Assembly: GCA_018815925.1 (NCBI GenBank)
Contig: JAHIWS010000016.1
Span: 1 to 59,174 of the forward strand
DNA: 59,174 nucleotides
Direction of reading: 5' to 3'
Origin: Nanobdellota archaeon
GTDB lineage: Archaea; Nanobdellota; Nanobdellia; Pacearchaeales; GW2011-AR1
Every line of letters begins with the position of its first letter. The stretch's first letter is position 1. A model generated the notes under the pieces. That model searched no databases, had not been told where the DNA came from, and saw nothing but the letters and a program-made list of their open reading frames with translations. Made by a program: the position numbers and the translations under genes. This document shows, one piece after another, positions 16,817 through 24,656 of this stretch.

Positions 16817-17296
16817 ATGAAAACTTACAAAAATCTATATCAAAAAATAATTTCTTTTGGAAACTTATTTCTTGCTTATAAAAAAGCAAGAAAAGGCAAA
16901 ACAAAAAAAGATTATGTTATTGAGTTTGAAAAGAATCTAATTAAAAATTTATTGCAATTGCACGAAGAACTAAAAAATCAAACATATATTCCAAAGCCTC
17001 TTCAAACATTTATTTTAAGAGATCCAAAAACTCGTAAAATTTCTAAATCTGATTTTAGAGACAGAATTGTTCATCATGCTCTAGTTAGAATCATTGAACC
17101 CATTTTTGATAAAGGTTTTATTTCTCTTAGAAATCTTTATGTCACTAATAAGAGTGTTTGGTGGAAGTCTATTAAGTTCTTTCTTCATTTTACTAGAACC
17201 TATTATTCCTTTATAAAGATACACGCTTTGAACTACAACAATTATGCGAGGGACACAATCAAGATCATCCTGACCTTTTTAAAAGTTTTTTATTGA
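16817..17296 (+). pseudogene. Truncated DGR reverse transcriptase (RT1)
   Basis: From MKTYKNLYQKIISFGNLFLA the first ~105 residues align with the intact RT at 22863 (shared: LRDPKTRKISKSDFRDRIVHHALVRI, EPIFDKGFIS). After about 17135 similarity stops and unrelated codons follow up to a stop; the catalytic YVDD palm and thumb are missing. The ORF track start at 16799 lies next to TR1, and ATG 16817 is the better start because it matches the other RT. The broken end lies about 110 bases from the attachment core at 17244. It cannot be catalytic, so cassette 1 depends on RT2 in trans or is frozen. Confidence 0.88.
17244..17255. other. Attachment-site core copy 2 (left end of the 16.7-kb element)
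   Basis: ATGCGAGGGACA, identical to the tRNA-Leu 3' end copy at 33896..33907. The following AGATCATCCTGACC (17262..17275) is an inverted match (12 of 14) to GGTCAAGATGATGT at 33881..33894, so the joined circular form would have the core between inverted arms, as expected for a tyrosine-recombinase attP. Confidence 0.72.
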
Positions 17297-17306
17297 ATTT
17301 ATCAAC

Positions 17307-17531
17307 CTATTTAGAATATCTTAGAACTTTTGATTTATAAAGAGCTCTATCGTGGAGGATAGACTTCTGAATCTGTTCAATCATTATTTCAATTTTTGTC
17401 AATTGGGAATTCTCTTTCAATTTATTCCGACATATCTCAGATAGGCTAATCCCTTGTTCATCTGATTGTTGAATTAGCTTTTCCCTAAGAGGTGTTTCTA
17501 GGAATATGTGTATTTGTGAGTTCTTTTTCAT
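17307..17531 (-). CDS. Small RHH-like protein of the element
   Basis: From ATG 17531 (MKKNSQIHIFLETPLREKLI) the product has about 74 residues. The beta-strand followed by two helices (QIHIFLETPLREKLIQQSDEQGISLSEICRNKLKE) resembles ribbon-helix-helix DNA-binding proteins, with the SLSEICRNKL part as the second helix. A helical C-terminus follows. The ORF track extends to a TTG four codons upstream, which is less likely. It is the first gene inside the left end and could regulate excision or the methyltransferase next to it. Confidence 0.55.
   Translation of the reverse strand: MKKNSQIHIFLETPLREKLIQQSDEQGISLSEICRNKLKENSQLTKIEIMIEQIQKSILHDRALYKSKVLRYSK
17339..17363. repeat. 25-nt left-end repeat of the two integrated elements, copy 2
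   Basis: Partner of 14258..14282 (23 of 25 match). Here it overlaps the 3' end of the small RHH-like gene. Confidence 0.6.
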
Positions 17532-17619
17532 TGGGTTGTACAAGAAGTTTATTGTATTTAGTTATCAAATCTTTTAACTTCATGATTATTTCATCCCCCA
17601 GATCTTTTTCAATTTCCAC
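17485..17619 (-). CDS. Possible 44-aa protein overlapping the methyltransferase stop
   Basis: A GTG codon overlaps the methyltransferase stop codon and opens a 44-codon frame (VEIEKDLGDEIIMKLKDLIT...). It overlaps the next RHH-like gene in another frame, so only one of the two may be translated in the shared part. Helical, charged, no known family. Confidence 0.3.
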   Translation of the reverse strand: MEIEKDLGDEIIMKLKDLITKYNKLLVQPNEKELTNTHIPRNTS

Positions 17620-18478
17620 TTTCTTTTATCCTCCTCAAGGCAATTTTAATATAGTCTTTGTTAAGATCAAATCCTATGAAGTTCCTATTTAGTTTTTTAC
17701 ATACGAGAGCTGTAGTTCCACTTCCCATAAAAGGATCTAACACAATTCCTTTTTTTGGGCAACCTGCTTTAATACAAAATTCAGGAAGAGTAGAAGGAAA
17801 CATTGCAAAATGTTTTTCTCTATTTGGTTCTAAAGGAAACATTATACAATCTCCTGGATTTTTTCCTTTAGGATTAGATCCCCATTTATATCGATAAGGT
17901 ATCCTCACAGAATCCAAATCAAAATAATACTTTCCACTCTTTGCAAAAAAGAATAATGCCTCCGAATTTGTAGTTAATCTATCTTTTACTCCAGAAGGCA
18001 TACATCTGCCACCAGAACTCTTATCTTTAAAATCAGACCACTGCTTAACCCAGGTTATATCATTTCTTAATATTAAACCTAGTTCGTCTTGACATTTGAT
18101 AGCAATTCTGAATTGGATTAGTAATTTTTGTTTATGTTGTAACCAATTAGATCTAAACTTACCTCTAACACTTTTAGGTAACTGATGATTTTTAAGGTAA
18201 GTATTTGTTTTCTCATTTCCACATCTTGAATAATAAGAATCGCCTAAATTAAACCAAATTGTTCCTGTTGGCTTAATTACTCTTTTACACTCTTTCATTA
18301 CTTCAACAATTTTATTAATATAATCTTGAGGATGATCTTCTAAACCAATTTGGTTTTTATTTCCATAATCTCTTAATGCCCAATAAGGAGGGGAAGTAAT
18401 AATACAATTAACACTATTATCTTTTAATCTTCTTAGTCCTTTCAAGACATCCACACAATAAATCTTATTTGTTTGCAT
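17609..18478 (-). CDS. DNA methyltransferase, SPPY type (probably N4-cytosine or N6-adenine)
   Basis: The 289-residue enzyme has catalytic motif IV early (NCIITSPPYWALRDYG, residues ~27-43) and the AdoMet-binding motif late (VLDPFMGSGTTALVCKKLNRNFIGFDLN), i.e. the beta-class order. The SPPY form is commonest in N4-cytosine methyltransferases, but N6-adenine enzymes also use it. The target-recognition part lies between (RSNWLQHKQKLLIQFR..., RCMPSGVKDRLTT). No restriction endonuclease gene is adjacent, so it is probably a solitary enzyme that marks or protects the mobile element. Its start lies near the left end of the secretion operon, in the opposite orientation. Confidence 0.85.
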   Translation of the reverse strand: MQTNKIYCVDVLKGLRRLKDNSVNCIITSPPYWALRDYGNKNQIGLEDHPQDYINKIVEVMKECKRVIKPTGTIWFNLGDSYYSRCGNEKTNTYLKNHQLPKSVRGKFRSNWLQHKQKLLIQFRIAIKCQDELGLILRNDITWVKQWSDFKDKSSGGRCMPSGVKDRLTTNSEALFFFAKSGKYYFDLDSVRIPYRYKWGSNPKGKNPGDCIMFPLEPNREKHFAMFPSTLPEFCIKAGCPKKGIVLDPFMGSGTTALVCKKLNRNFIGFDLNKDYIKIALRRIKESGN

Positions 18479-18603
18479 GAAAAAGTCAAACTATTTTCTT
18501 ATAAATATCCCCGAGTGAGTTTTTGTCCAGATAATAATTTAGACTATTGTCTAGACTTTTGTTCACCTTGCTCTATTTATAACCCTGCTAGTTCACGTTC
18601 AGC

Positions 18604-18762
18604 ATGGAATGTATTTTGTGCAACAAATCTTTGGAAAATGATAAATTTGATTTTTGTAGGACCTGTTTTGAAGTTTTAAAACACAAATATCCAAAAGACA
18701 AAAACTTTGAAAGGAGGTTAAAATGTTACAAAGAAATAATAGAAGGACTACAAGAGGGATAA
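18604..18762 (+). CDS. Small zinc-ribbon-like protein (52 aa)
   Basis: Below the ORF-track threshold. The product begins MECILCNKSLENDKFDFCRTC: two CxxC pairs spaced 11 residues apart, as in zinc ribbons or knuckles, followed by a basic helix (FEVLKHKYPKDKNFERRLK). It overlaps the start of the pilin-like gene by 40 bases in another frame, so it is probably the first gene of the secretion operon. A DNA- or protein-binding regulator is plausible. Confidence 0.55.
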   Translation: MECILCNKSLENDKFDFCRTCFEVLKHKYPKDKNFERRLKCYKEIIEGLQEG

Positions 18763-19043
18763 TTTTTGTTATAACTATTTTAGTTTTGGCAATTCTTCCA
18801 ATAGTAAGTGCGGCAGACTTTGACGAGATTTTTGAACCCCTTCAAACAATTTATGATTTAGTAAAATATGCAGCAACCACAATTGCAGGATTAATTATGC
18901 TGTTTGCAGGAATTACTTACATTACTAGTGGCTCTGATCCCGGAAAACGTGAGAAAGCAAAGAACATGATAATGTATGTTATTATTGGTTTGATGGTTAT
19001 TTGGGCTGCTCCTTTTGTGGTTGAACTAGTTTTAGAACCATAA
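18723..19043 (+). CDS. VirB2/TrbC-like pilin subunit
   Basis: The 106-residue product has an N-terminal signal segment (GIIFVITILVLAILPIVSAA) and two further hydrophobic helices (YAATTIAGLIMLFAGITYI and MIMYVIIGLMVIWAAPFVVELV) separated by a short basic loop GSDPGKREKAKN. This layout is that of VirB2/TrbC pilins of type IV secretion and conjugation systems. A strong GGAGG sequence (18715) lies six bases before ATG. It is followed within two bases by a VirB6-like gene and then a VirB4-like ATPase, confirming the context. Confidence 0.75.
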   Translation: MLQRNNRRTTRGIIFVITILVLAILPIVSAADFDEIFEPLQTIYDLVKYAATTIAGLIMLFAGITYITSGSDPGKREKAKNMIMYVIIGLMVIWAAPFVVELVLEP

Positions 19044-19044
19044 A

Positions 19045-19857
19045 ATGGGATGTAGTATAACTAATCTAGGAGATTGTGTAGCTGAAGCTGTATTTGGATT
19101 GTTTTTAGATATTCTTAATTCAGCTTCACGCCCTTTCCTAGATTTAATAAAAACATTTATGATCGAACCTGTTAGTATTACAGCTTTTGCAGATATATGG
19201 GGAATTATTGTTTATATTTTATCCATGTTTTATGGGTTACTAATAGTCTGGATTGGGTTGAAGTTCATAGTTTCAGGGGAATCTCCTGAACAAAGAGAAA
19301 AAGCAAAGTCTGATTTAAAAAACATAATTATCATGATGATCTTAGTTCAAGGAAGCTACCTCCTTTATGATTTATTTTTAGCAACCTCTGCATCATTAAC
19401 AAATGTAATTTTTGATATGGTCTCAAATAGTTTCTTCAGATTATCTTTAGAAAGTGTTTCTAACTTTGGTTTTGATTTAATCTTTGGAATTCTTTATATT
19501 ATTCATTTAATCATTGTTTTAGTCTTAGTTCTTTTAAGATATATTTTTGTAAGTGCAGGAGTTATTTTATTTGCAATAGGTGTTTTCTTTTATTTTATCC
19601 CCTTTCTAAATTCTTATGGGAGACTCATTTTAAATGGGCTTGGAGTTTTAGTATTCCTCCCCTTCTTTTACTCAATTGCTTTTTTAGTTGGATCAAAATT
19701 AGCTGAATTGAACCAGTTTAGAGATTATAAAACTCTAATTATGGTAGGAACTTTAGACATAATTATCCTCTTCACATTCCTTTTACTTTTATTTGTAATT
19801 GTAAAAGCTGCAACTAAAGTTAAACCCATTGTAAATGTTGTAAAGGCAGTAGTTTAA
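19045..19857 (+). CDS. VirB6-like polytopic membrane protein
   Basis: The 270-residue protein has about six hydrophobic helices, e.g. IWGIIVYILSMFYGLLIVWI, LIFGILYIIHLIIVLVLVLL and LDIIILFTFLLLLFVIVKAA. The loop SGESPEQREKAKSDLKN resembles the GSDPGKREKAKN loop of the upstream pilin, suggesting that the pilin-like core was reused. Position between pilin and VirB4 and the multi-spanning topology point to the inner-membrane channel component. Sequence similarity to bacterial VirB6 is not obvious by eye. Confidence 0.6.
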   Translation: MGCSITNLGDCVAEAVFGLFLDILNSASRPFLDLIKTFMIEPVSITAFADIWGIIVYILSMFYGLLIVWIGLKFIVSGESPEQREKAKSDLKNIIIMMILVQGSYLLYDLFLATSASLTNVIFDMVSNSFFRLSLESVSNFGFDLIFGILYIIHLIIVLVLVLLRYIFVSAGVILFAIGVFFYFIPFLNSYGRLILNGLGVLVFLPFFYSIAFLVGSKLAELNQFRDYKTLIMVGTLDIIILFTFLLLLFVIVKAATKVKPIVNVVKAVV

Positions 19858-19858
19858 A

Positions 19859-22801
19859 ATGTATGAAATACCTCAACAACTCGAATATCAAGAAAAGATA
19901 GTTTTTGGACTTACTTTCAAGCAGTTAGCTTATGCTTTTGGTTTTTTTCCCATTATTTTCTTTTTTATTTTTAAATTAAATACAAATATCGCATTAAGAG
20001 TGTTTTTAGCAATGTATCCAACAGCTTTGGCTGTAGGGTTTATGTTTTTTGATCTTGAAGGTAAATTAAAGATGTGGATTAAATGGTATAAACTAAGAAA
20101 TCCTATTAAAGAGGATCTTGAGAAATTTTTTGATATCAAGAAAATAGAAGATGACTTAATCATAACTAAGAATAAGGAATTAGCTGTGTTAAAAGTTGAA
20201 CCCATTAATTTTCATATTAAACATGAAAAAGAGCAAGAAACAATTATTTTAGCATTTCAAAAGTTTCTAAATTCTTTAGATTTTCCAATCCAGATCTTAA
20301 TGACAACAGAAGAATTAAAGATTGATAAATACATTAAGCCCATAATAAATAAAGATTATAGTAAAATAATCAAAGAGAATCAAAAACATCTAACTAAGAT
20401 TATTAATGATAAAAAAGCACTTAATAGAAATTTTTATCTTGTAATTCCCAAAACAACAGACATAAGTATTCAACTAGAAATATGTGAAAATAGGTTATAT
20501 TCAATTGGGCTTAAAACTAAAAGATTACGTAATTTTGAATTAATCAAACTTCTTAAAAATTTATTAATCTGCAAAGATCAAGATGGTTTTATTCCAAACC
20601 AAGTTGTTAATAATCCTTCTTCTATTGAAATAAATGAAAAACTCAATAGAACAATCCATGTTCATGGTTATCCAAGAATGGTTGAATCTGGATTTTTAGA
20701 TAGGATTATTAGTTCATTGGGAGAATTTGATTTATCATTACATATTGAGCCTTGTTCTTTAGAGGGTACAATGATTTTATTAAATAAAGAAATTCAAAAA
20801 CAAAGAGCCGATCTTTACGCTGCTAAAATAAAGAATCAATTAAATCCTAGTTTAGAGATTAAATATAAAGATACCTTGAAGATATTAGAAAACTTACAAA
20901 AAGGAAATGAAAAATTATTCAATATAAGCTTATATGTAAATTGTAAAGCCAACACAAAAAAGGAATTAGATTTTATAACAAAAAAAGTACAATCAGAGCT
21001 TAATTCAATATTAATAATTCCAAAGGAATCTACCTTTTCTATGCTACAAGGAGTTAAGTCTTGTTTACCTCTAATTGAAAATACCTTAAAAGTAAAAAGG
21101 AATATTCCAACAAAAGCACTTAGTGCATTCTTTCCTTTTACTTCATCCTTCTTTAAATTTGATAAAACAGGTGTATTTTTTGGATTAAATAAGAATAGTA
21201 TTCCAATCATAAGAGATGTATTTAAGCTGTCAAATGCAAATGGGGTGTGTTTGGCGAGTTCTGGGGCTGGAAAAAGCTATATGGCTAAGTTATTCATTTC
21301 TAGGTATGTTCTTAATGGAACAAAAACAATGATTATCGATCCCCAAGGAGAATATAAGAGTTTAGTTAAGCAATTCAAAGGTCAGATTGTTGATTTAGGA
21401 AGAGACTCAGATACTATGATTAATCCTCTAGATTTAATGGGACATAGTTATCCTGAAAAAAGACTTGCTTTAATGGATATTATGCCAATAATGTTAGGAG
21501 ATTTAACAGAACCTCAAAAGTCTTTTATGGATAAGGCTTTAACAGAAGCTTATGAAAGGAAAAATATTTTTATGGATGATCCTGAAACATGGGGCAATCA
21601 ACCACCAATACTTGAAGATGTATTAATTAATCTGAAAAAGATAGAAAAAGAGGTTTCTAGTATGGAAAAAATGATTTTAAGAAGTATAATTAATAGATTG
21701 GATATGTATGTTTCTGGTGTTTTTTCGTTTCTTAATAAAAGAACAAACATCAACTTCAGTAATAATTTTGTTAGTTTTGATATTGGAAATCTTCCTAAGC
21801 AGGTAAAACCAACTATGATGTTCCTTATTTTAGAGTATGTTTATTCTAAGATGAGAGAAAATTTAGAAAGAAAATTATTAGTCATTGATGAAGCTTGGAG
21901 TTTGCTAGGTAAGACAAATGAAGCCTCATATATTTTTGAAATTGTTAAAACCTGTAGAAAGTATAATCTAGGGTTATTCTTAATTAACCAAGAAGTAGAA
22001 GACATGCTAAATTCTAAAGCTGGAAAATCAGTATTAGCAAATAGCTCCTATACTATCTTATTAAAACAAAAACCCTCGGTGATGGATGCTATTCAAAAAA
22101 CATTTTACCTAAGCAATACTGAAAGAAATACATTACTAACTTCTTTGGTGGGAGAAGGAATTATAATAATGGAAGATGAACATTCAAATCTTAAAGTAAT
22201 TGCTTCAAAACAAGAGCATGAATTAATCACAACAAATGCTGATGAGTTGCTGAAAAACAATAAAGGAAAGAATAAGCCTAAGTCAAAGATTAAGAAGAGA
22301 AAATCAACAATTGATATAAAATTTGATTCAAAACAAAAGCTATACAAATATGATGATTTATCAGAAGAAGAAATAAAATATCTTTCTAAAAAAAGGTTTA
22401 AGGAATATTCTGGATATAGCATTGTTAATAATAAGAAAGAAAAATATTTAATAAAAACAAGAAACAAAGAAAGCCCCCAACATTGTTTTCTTGTATTCGA
22501 TATTCTTAATTTTATTAAGAAGTTTACTAATAAAGTATGGCTCTATGAAACAGTAAAACCAGACATAGTTTTTGAAGTTAATAAAAAGAAGTATGTAATT
22601 GAGGTTGAAACTGGTAAAACATTAAAAAATAACAAGAAGCAATTACTAGAAAAAATTAAGGTTTTAAATGAAGAATATGGTAAGAGATGGTTTTTTGTCG
22701 TGACTGCTAAAAAATTAGCTAGTAAATATAATAATTTAGGAAAGACCCATGATAAAAGAACAGTTAAGAATATTCTTTATAGAATTTTAAGAAATTCCTA
22801 A
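19859..22801 (+). CDS. VirB4-like secretion ATPase with N-terminal membrane domain and C-terminal nuclease-like domain
   Basis: Residues 1-80 form a PrgI/VirB3-like domain with two membrane segments (IVFGLTFKQLAYAFGFFPIIFF...). The VirB4/TraC ATPase follows: Walker A ASSGAGKS near residue 466, TMIIDPQGEY, and Walker B LLVIDEAWSLLGKTNEAS near residue 675. Beyond about residue 810, a Lys-rich linker leads to an extra domain with KPDIVFEVNKKKYVIEVETG and a later QLLEKIKVLNEEYG helix. That spacing of D, E-x-E/K resembles the PD-(D/E)XK nuclease fold used in some relaxase-like and restriction proteins. It probably powers transfer of DNA or protein across the membrane. The fused tail is unusual and could process DNA. 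There is no separate relaxase gene in the element. Confidence 0.78.
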   Translation: MYEIPQQLEYQEKIVFGLTFKQLAYAFGFFPIIFFFIFKLNTNIALRVFLAMYPTALAVGFMFFDLEGKLKMWIKWYKLRNPIKEDLEKFFDIKKIEDDLIITKNKELAVLKVEPINFHIKHEKEQETIILAFQKFLNSLDFPIQILMTTEELKIDKYIKPIINKDYSKIIKENQKHLTKIINDKKALNRNFYLVIPKTTDISIQLEICENRLYSIGLKTKRLRNFELIKLLKNLLICKDQDGFIPNQVVNNPSSIEINEKLNRTIHVHGYPRMVESGFLDRIISSLGEFDLSLHIEPCSLEGTMILLNKEIQKQRADLYAAKIKNQLNPSLEIKYKDTLKILENLQKGNEKLFNISLYVNCKANTKKELDFITKKVQSELNSILIIPKESTFSMLQGVKSCLPLIENTLKVKRNIPTKALSAFFPFTSSFFKFDKTGVFFGLNKNSIPIIRDVFKLSNANGVCLASSGAGKSYMAKLFISRYVLNGTKTMIIDPQGEYKSLVKQFKGQIVDLGRDSDTMINPLDLMGHSYPEKRLALMDIMPIMLGDLTEPQKSFMDKALTEAYERKNIFMDDPETWGNQPPILEDVLINLKKIEKEVSSMEKMILRSIINRLDMYVSGVFSFLNKRTNINFSNNFVSFDIGNLPKQVKPTMMFLILEYVYSKMRENLERKLLVIDEAWSLLGKTNEASYIFEIVKTCRKYNLGLFLINQEVEDMLNSKAGKSVLANSSYTILLKQKPSVMDAIQKTFYLSNTERNTLLTSLVGEGIIIMEDEHSNLKVIASKQEHELITTNADELLKNNKGKNKPKSKIKKRKSTIDIKFDSKQKLYKYDDLSEEEIKYLSKKRFKEYSGYSIVNNKKEKYLIKTRNKESPQHCFLVFDILNFIKKFTNKVWLYETVKPDIVFEVNKKKYVIEVETGKTLKNNKKQLLEKIKVLNEEYGKRWFFVVTAKKLASKYNNLGKTHDKRTVKNILYRILRNS

Positions 22802-22862
22802 GGGGGCAGGTTTTATGCCTCCTAGTTTTTCAAGCGTTATTCTTATTTTATATAATATAAAA

Positions 22863-24044
22863 CTAGTATTTTGCTAGCAAATGCCCCCAAATGAAATGTA
22901 TGTATATATAAACGGATTGATTTGGTTTTCTACTATTACAAGTTGTTTTTATTGATACTTGAAAATAAATCGGGGGGGGGGTGAACTCATTTTTGAATAT
23001 CTTTTGAATTTCTCTCTCCAACTTTTGTCTTAATTTATGAGTGTTCCCCCACATTATGTAAGCAAACCATCCTTGAGCACTTTTAAGAATTTTTTCTTTT
23101 GAAACATCTCCTTTTTTATATGCTTTACTTAGTTTTTCTAATCTTTTTCTAAAATGATTAACATTTCTTTTCCTTACTCTTTTATAATAGTAGAATATTT
23201 TGAATCCAAGAAAATCAACTCCCTTATATAAGGGAAATATTTTTGATTTATCTAGATGAAGTTCTATTCTTAGATTTTTTAGATATTTTTCTATTTTGTT
23301 TCTGTACTCTTTAAGGATGTTTTTATCTTGATGCAATACAACAAAGTCATCAACATATCTTAAATAATATTTAGCCTTTAATCTATTTTTTATGAACTGA
23401 TCTAAATCATTAAGATAAACATTAGCAAAAAATTGAGAAGTCATGTTTCCTAAGGGCATACCTTTAACCTTATTATCAAAATTCTTTAAGATTTTTGTTA
23501 TTAACCAAATAACTTTTTCATCTTTTATTTTTCTTCTTAGTATTTCTATTAATTTGTGTTGGTCAACAGAATCAAAGAATTTTTTCATATCTGCTTTGAA
23601 AACATAACCTTTTACCATATTGTTATTTAAACTATTTTTAGTTAATTCTCCATTTTTACTTGCTTTTCTTTTAAAAAGATCAAATCTGTGTATGGCTGCG
23701 ATAGTTCCTTTATTAATTCTGTTGGCAAAATTATCTGAGATAAATCTCGGTTCATAAATTGGATCTAGAATATTTACAATTGCGTGATGTATTATTCTAT
23801 CTTTGAATTTGGATTTCCTTATTAGTCTTGTTTTTGGATCTCTTATTGTAAATTTTGTTAGTGGTGATGGCCTATAGGTTTCCCATTCTAATTCTTTTTT
23901 TAAGTCTAGTATATTTTGTTTGAGATTTTTTCTAAATTCAATTACATAAAACTTGGAATTTTTCCCTTTGCTAGCTTTTCTAAATGCTAATTCTAAGTTT
24001 TTGTATGAACATAATTTTGGGTATATGTTTTTGTAGGTTTTCAT
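22863..24044 (-). CDS. DGR reverse transcriptase (RT2)
   Basis: A group-II-intron-like RT of about 393 residues. Visible motifs include LRKSKFKDRIIHHAIVNIL with the RT-1/2 region, GYVFKADMKKFFDSVDQ (first catalytic Asp), KGMPLGNMTSQFFANVYLNDLD, and the catalytic YLRYVDDFVVLHQD near residue 228, then thumb GVDFLGFKIFYYYKR. The ORF track starts 35 codons upstream inside TR2, but the template is not coding, so ATG 24044 (MKTYKNIYPKL) is chosen, as in RT1. The C-terminus contains a run of ten C residues (coding FTPPPIYF) that could shift frame. It copies TR2 RNA with adenine errors into VR3-VR5, and possibly TR1 into VR1-VR2. Confidence 0.93.
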   Translation of the reverse strand: MKTYKNIYPKLCSYKNLELAFRKASKGKNSKFYVIEFRKNLKQNILDLKKELEWETYRPSPLTKFTIRDPKTRLIRKSKFKDRIIHHAIVNILDPIYEPRFISDNFANRINKGTIAAIHRFDLFKRKASKNGELTKNSLNNNMVKGYVFKADMKKFFDSVDQHKLIEILRRKIKDEKVIWLITKILKNFDNKVKGMPLGNMTSQFFANVYLNDLDQFIKNRLKAKYYLRYVDDFVVLHQDKNILKEYRNKIEKYLKNLRIELHLDKSKIFPLYKGVDFLGFKIFYYYKRVRKRNVNHFRKRLEKLSKAYKKGDVSKEKILKSAQGWFAYIMWGNTHKLRQKLEREIQKIFKNEFTPPPIYFQVSIKTTCNSRKPNQSVYIYIHFIWGHLLAKY

Positions 24045-24071
24045 AGTATAAAATGTCCTAGCAACTTGAAC

Positions 24072-24151
24072 TATTCGGCCGTTCTCGTTCGAATTAGCAA
24101 GATTCCTGTTCCTGGCGTTCAGATTCAGATTCCTGTTACGGTACAGCACAC
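24072..24151 (-). repeat. DGR template repeat TR2
   Basis: 80 nt read on the minus strand, directly before RT2. In the target frame it spells LYRNRNLNLNARNRNLANSN, i.e. AAC/AAT codons at the sites to be diversified. All 38 differences in VR3, VR4 and VR5 fall at its adenines. It is markedly more GC-rich than its surroundings. Confidence 0.93.
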
Positions 24152-24156
24152 AGCTA

Positions 24157-24280
24157 GCTTATCAATAATTATGGATTCACCATAGCTTTGATGTTCGCAA
24201 AAGGGCTTCCCACACACCTTTTGAGGCTACTAACCATTACTATTGTATTTTATAGCAATCTTGTTGCATTATTGATAAGC
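24157..24280 (-). other. 13-bp inverted repeat upstream of TR2 (template RNA leader)
   Basis: GCTTATCAATAAT (24157..24169) and ATTATTGATAAGC (24268..24280) are perfect inverted copies 98 bases apart in the 319-nt gene-free interval between TR2 and the MoxR operon. On the minus strand they would fold the 5' leader of the TR2 transcript into a long stem. The rest of the interval (24281..24426) shows no gene. Confidence 0.5.
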
Positions 24281-24426
24281 GTGTAGTCTAAGATATTATC
24301 TTTCATTAGAATATCTTGGAGATATTCTTCCTAATAATATGCTAGGACATTTTTACTCAAAGATCTTACTTTAAATCTATTATTATTCTGCACAATATAG
24401 TAACTACTTTAGAGTTATGACAACAT

Positions 24427-24446
24427 AGAAAGATTTATAAATGCTA
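24427..24446 (+). promoter_or_regulatory. Promoter of the RHH-MoxR-VWA-DGR operon
   Basis: AGAAAGATTTATAAATGCTA, identical over 20 bases to the cassette 1 promoter. The ATG of the first gene is 25 bases past its end, giving a leader of about ten bases. Confidence 0.7.
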
Positions 24447-24470
24447 AAATTTAATAATTATTAATACAAA

Positions 24471-24656
24471 ATGGTATTAAATAATAAATCAAGGTTGAGT
24501 GTAAGTGTCTCAACAGAAACAATAGCACTCATAGAGGAATCTCTGAAGTTAGAGAAATTTAGAAATAAATCTCATATTGTGGAGTTTAGTATAAATAAAG
24601 TTTTAAAGGATCAATTTATAAAATCTAATAAGGGGGCAGAAGAAAATGGTAACTAA
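24471..24656 (+). CDS. RHH (CopG-like) regulator heading the MoxR-VWA operon
   Basis: The 61-residue product shows the ribbon-helix-helix pattern: strand SRLSVSVSTETIALIEESLKL, turn, then helix KFRNKSHIVEFSINKVLKDQF. It is the first gene after the strong promoter at 24427, and its 3' end overlaps the MoxR start by 11 bases. It is probably an autorepressor of the operon. It could instead be an antitoxin-like protein without its toxin, but the short spacing and operon position favour regulation. Confidence 0.7.
   Translation: MVLNNKSRLSVSVSTETIALIEESLKLEKFRNKSHIVEFSINKVLKDQFIKSNKGAEENGN

Noticed and set aside
18473-18679. 68-residue plus-strand ORF before the pilin-like gene
   Set aside because: Overlaps the CxxC-bearing 52-residue frame, has an odd composition and no Shine-Dalgarno sequence; the zinc-ribbon frame is more protein-like.
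24045-24149. N-terminal 35 codons of the RT2 ORF
   Set aside because: These codons are TR2 and its flank; the template is non-coding, and RT1 supports the internal ATG as the start.
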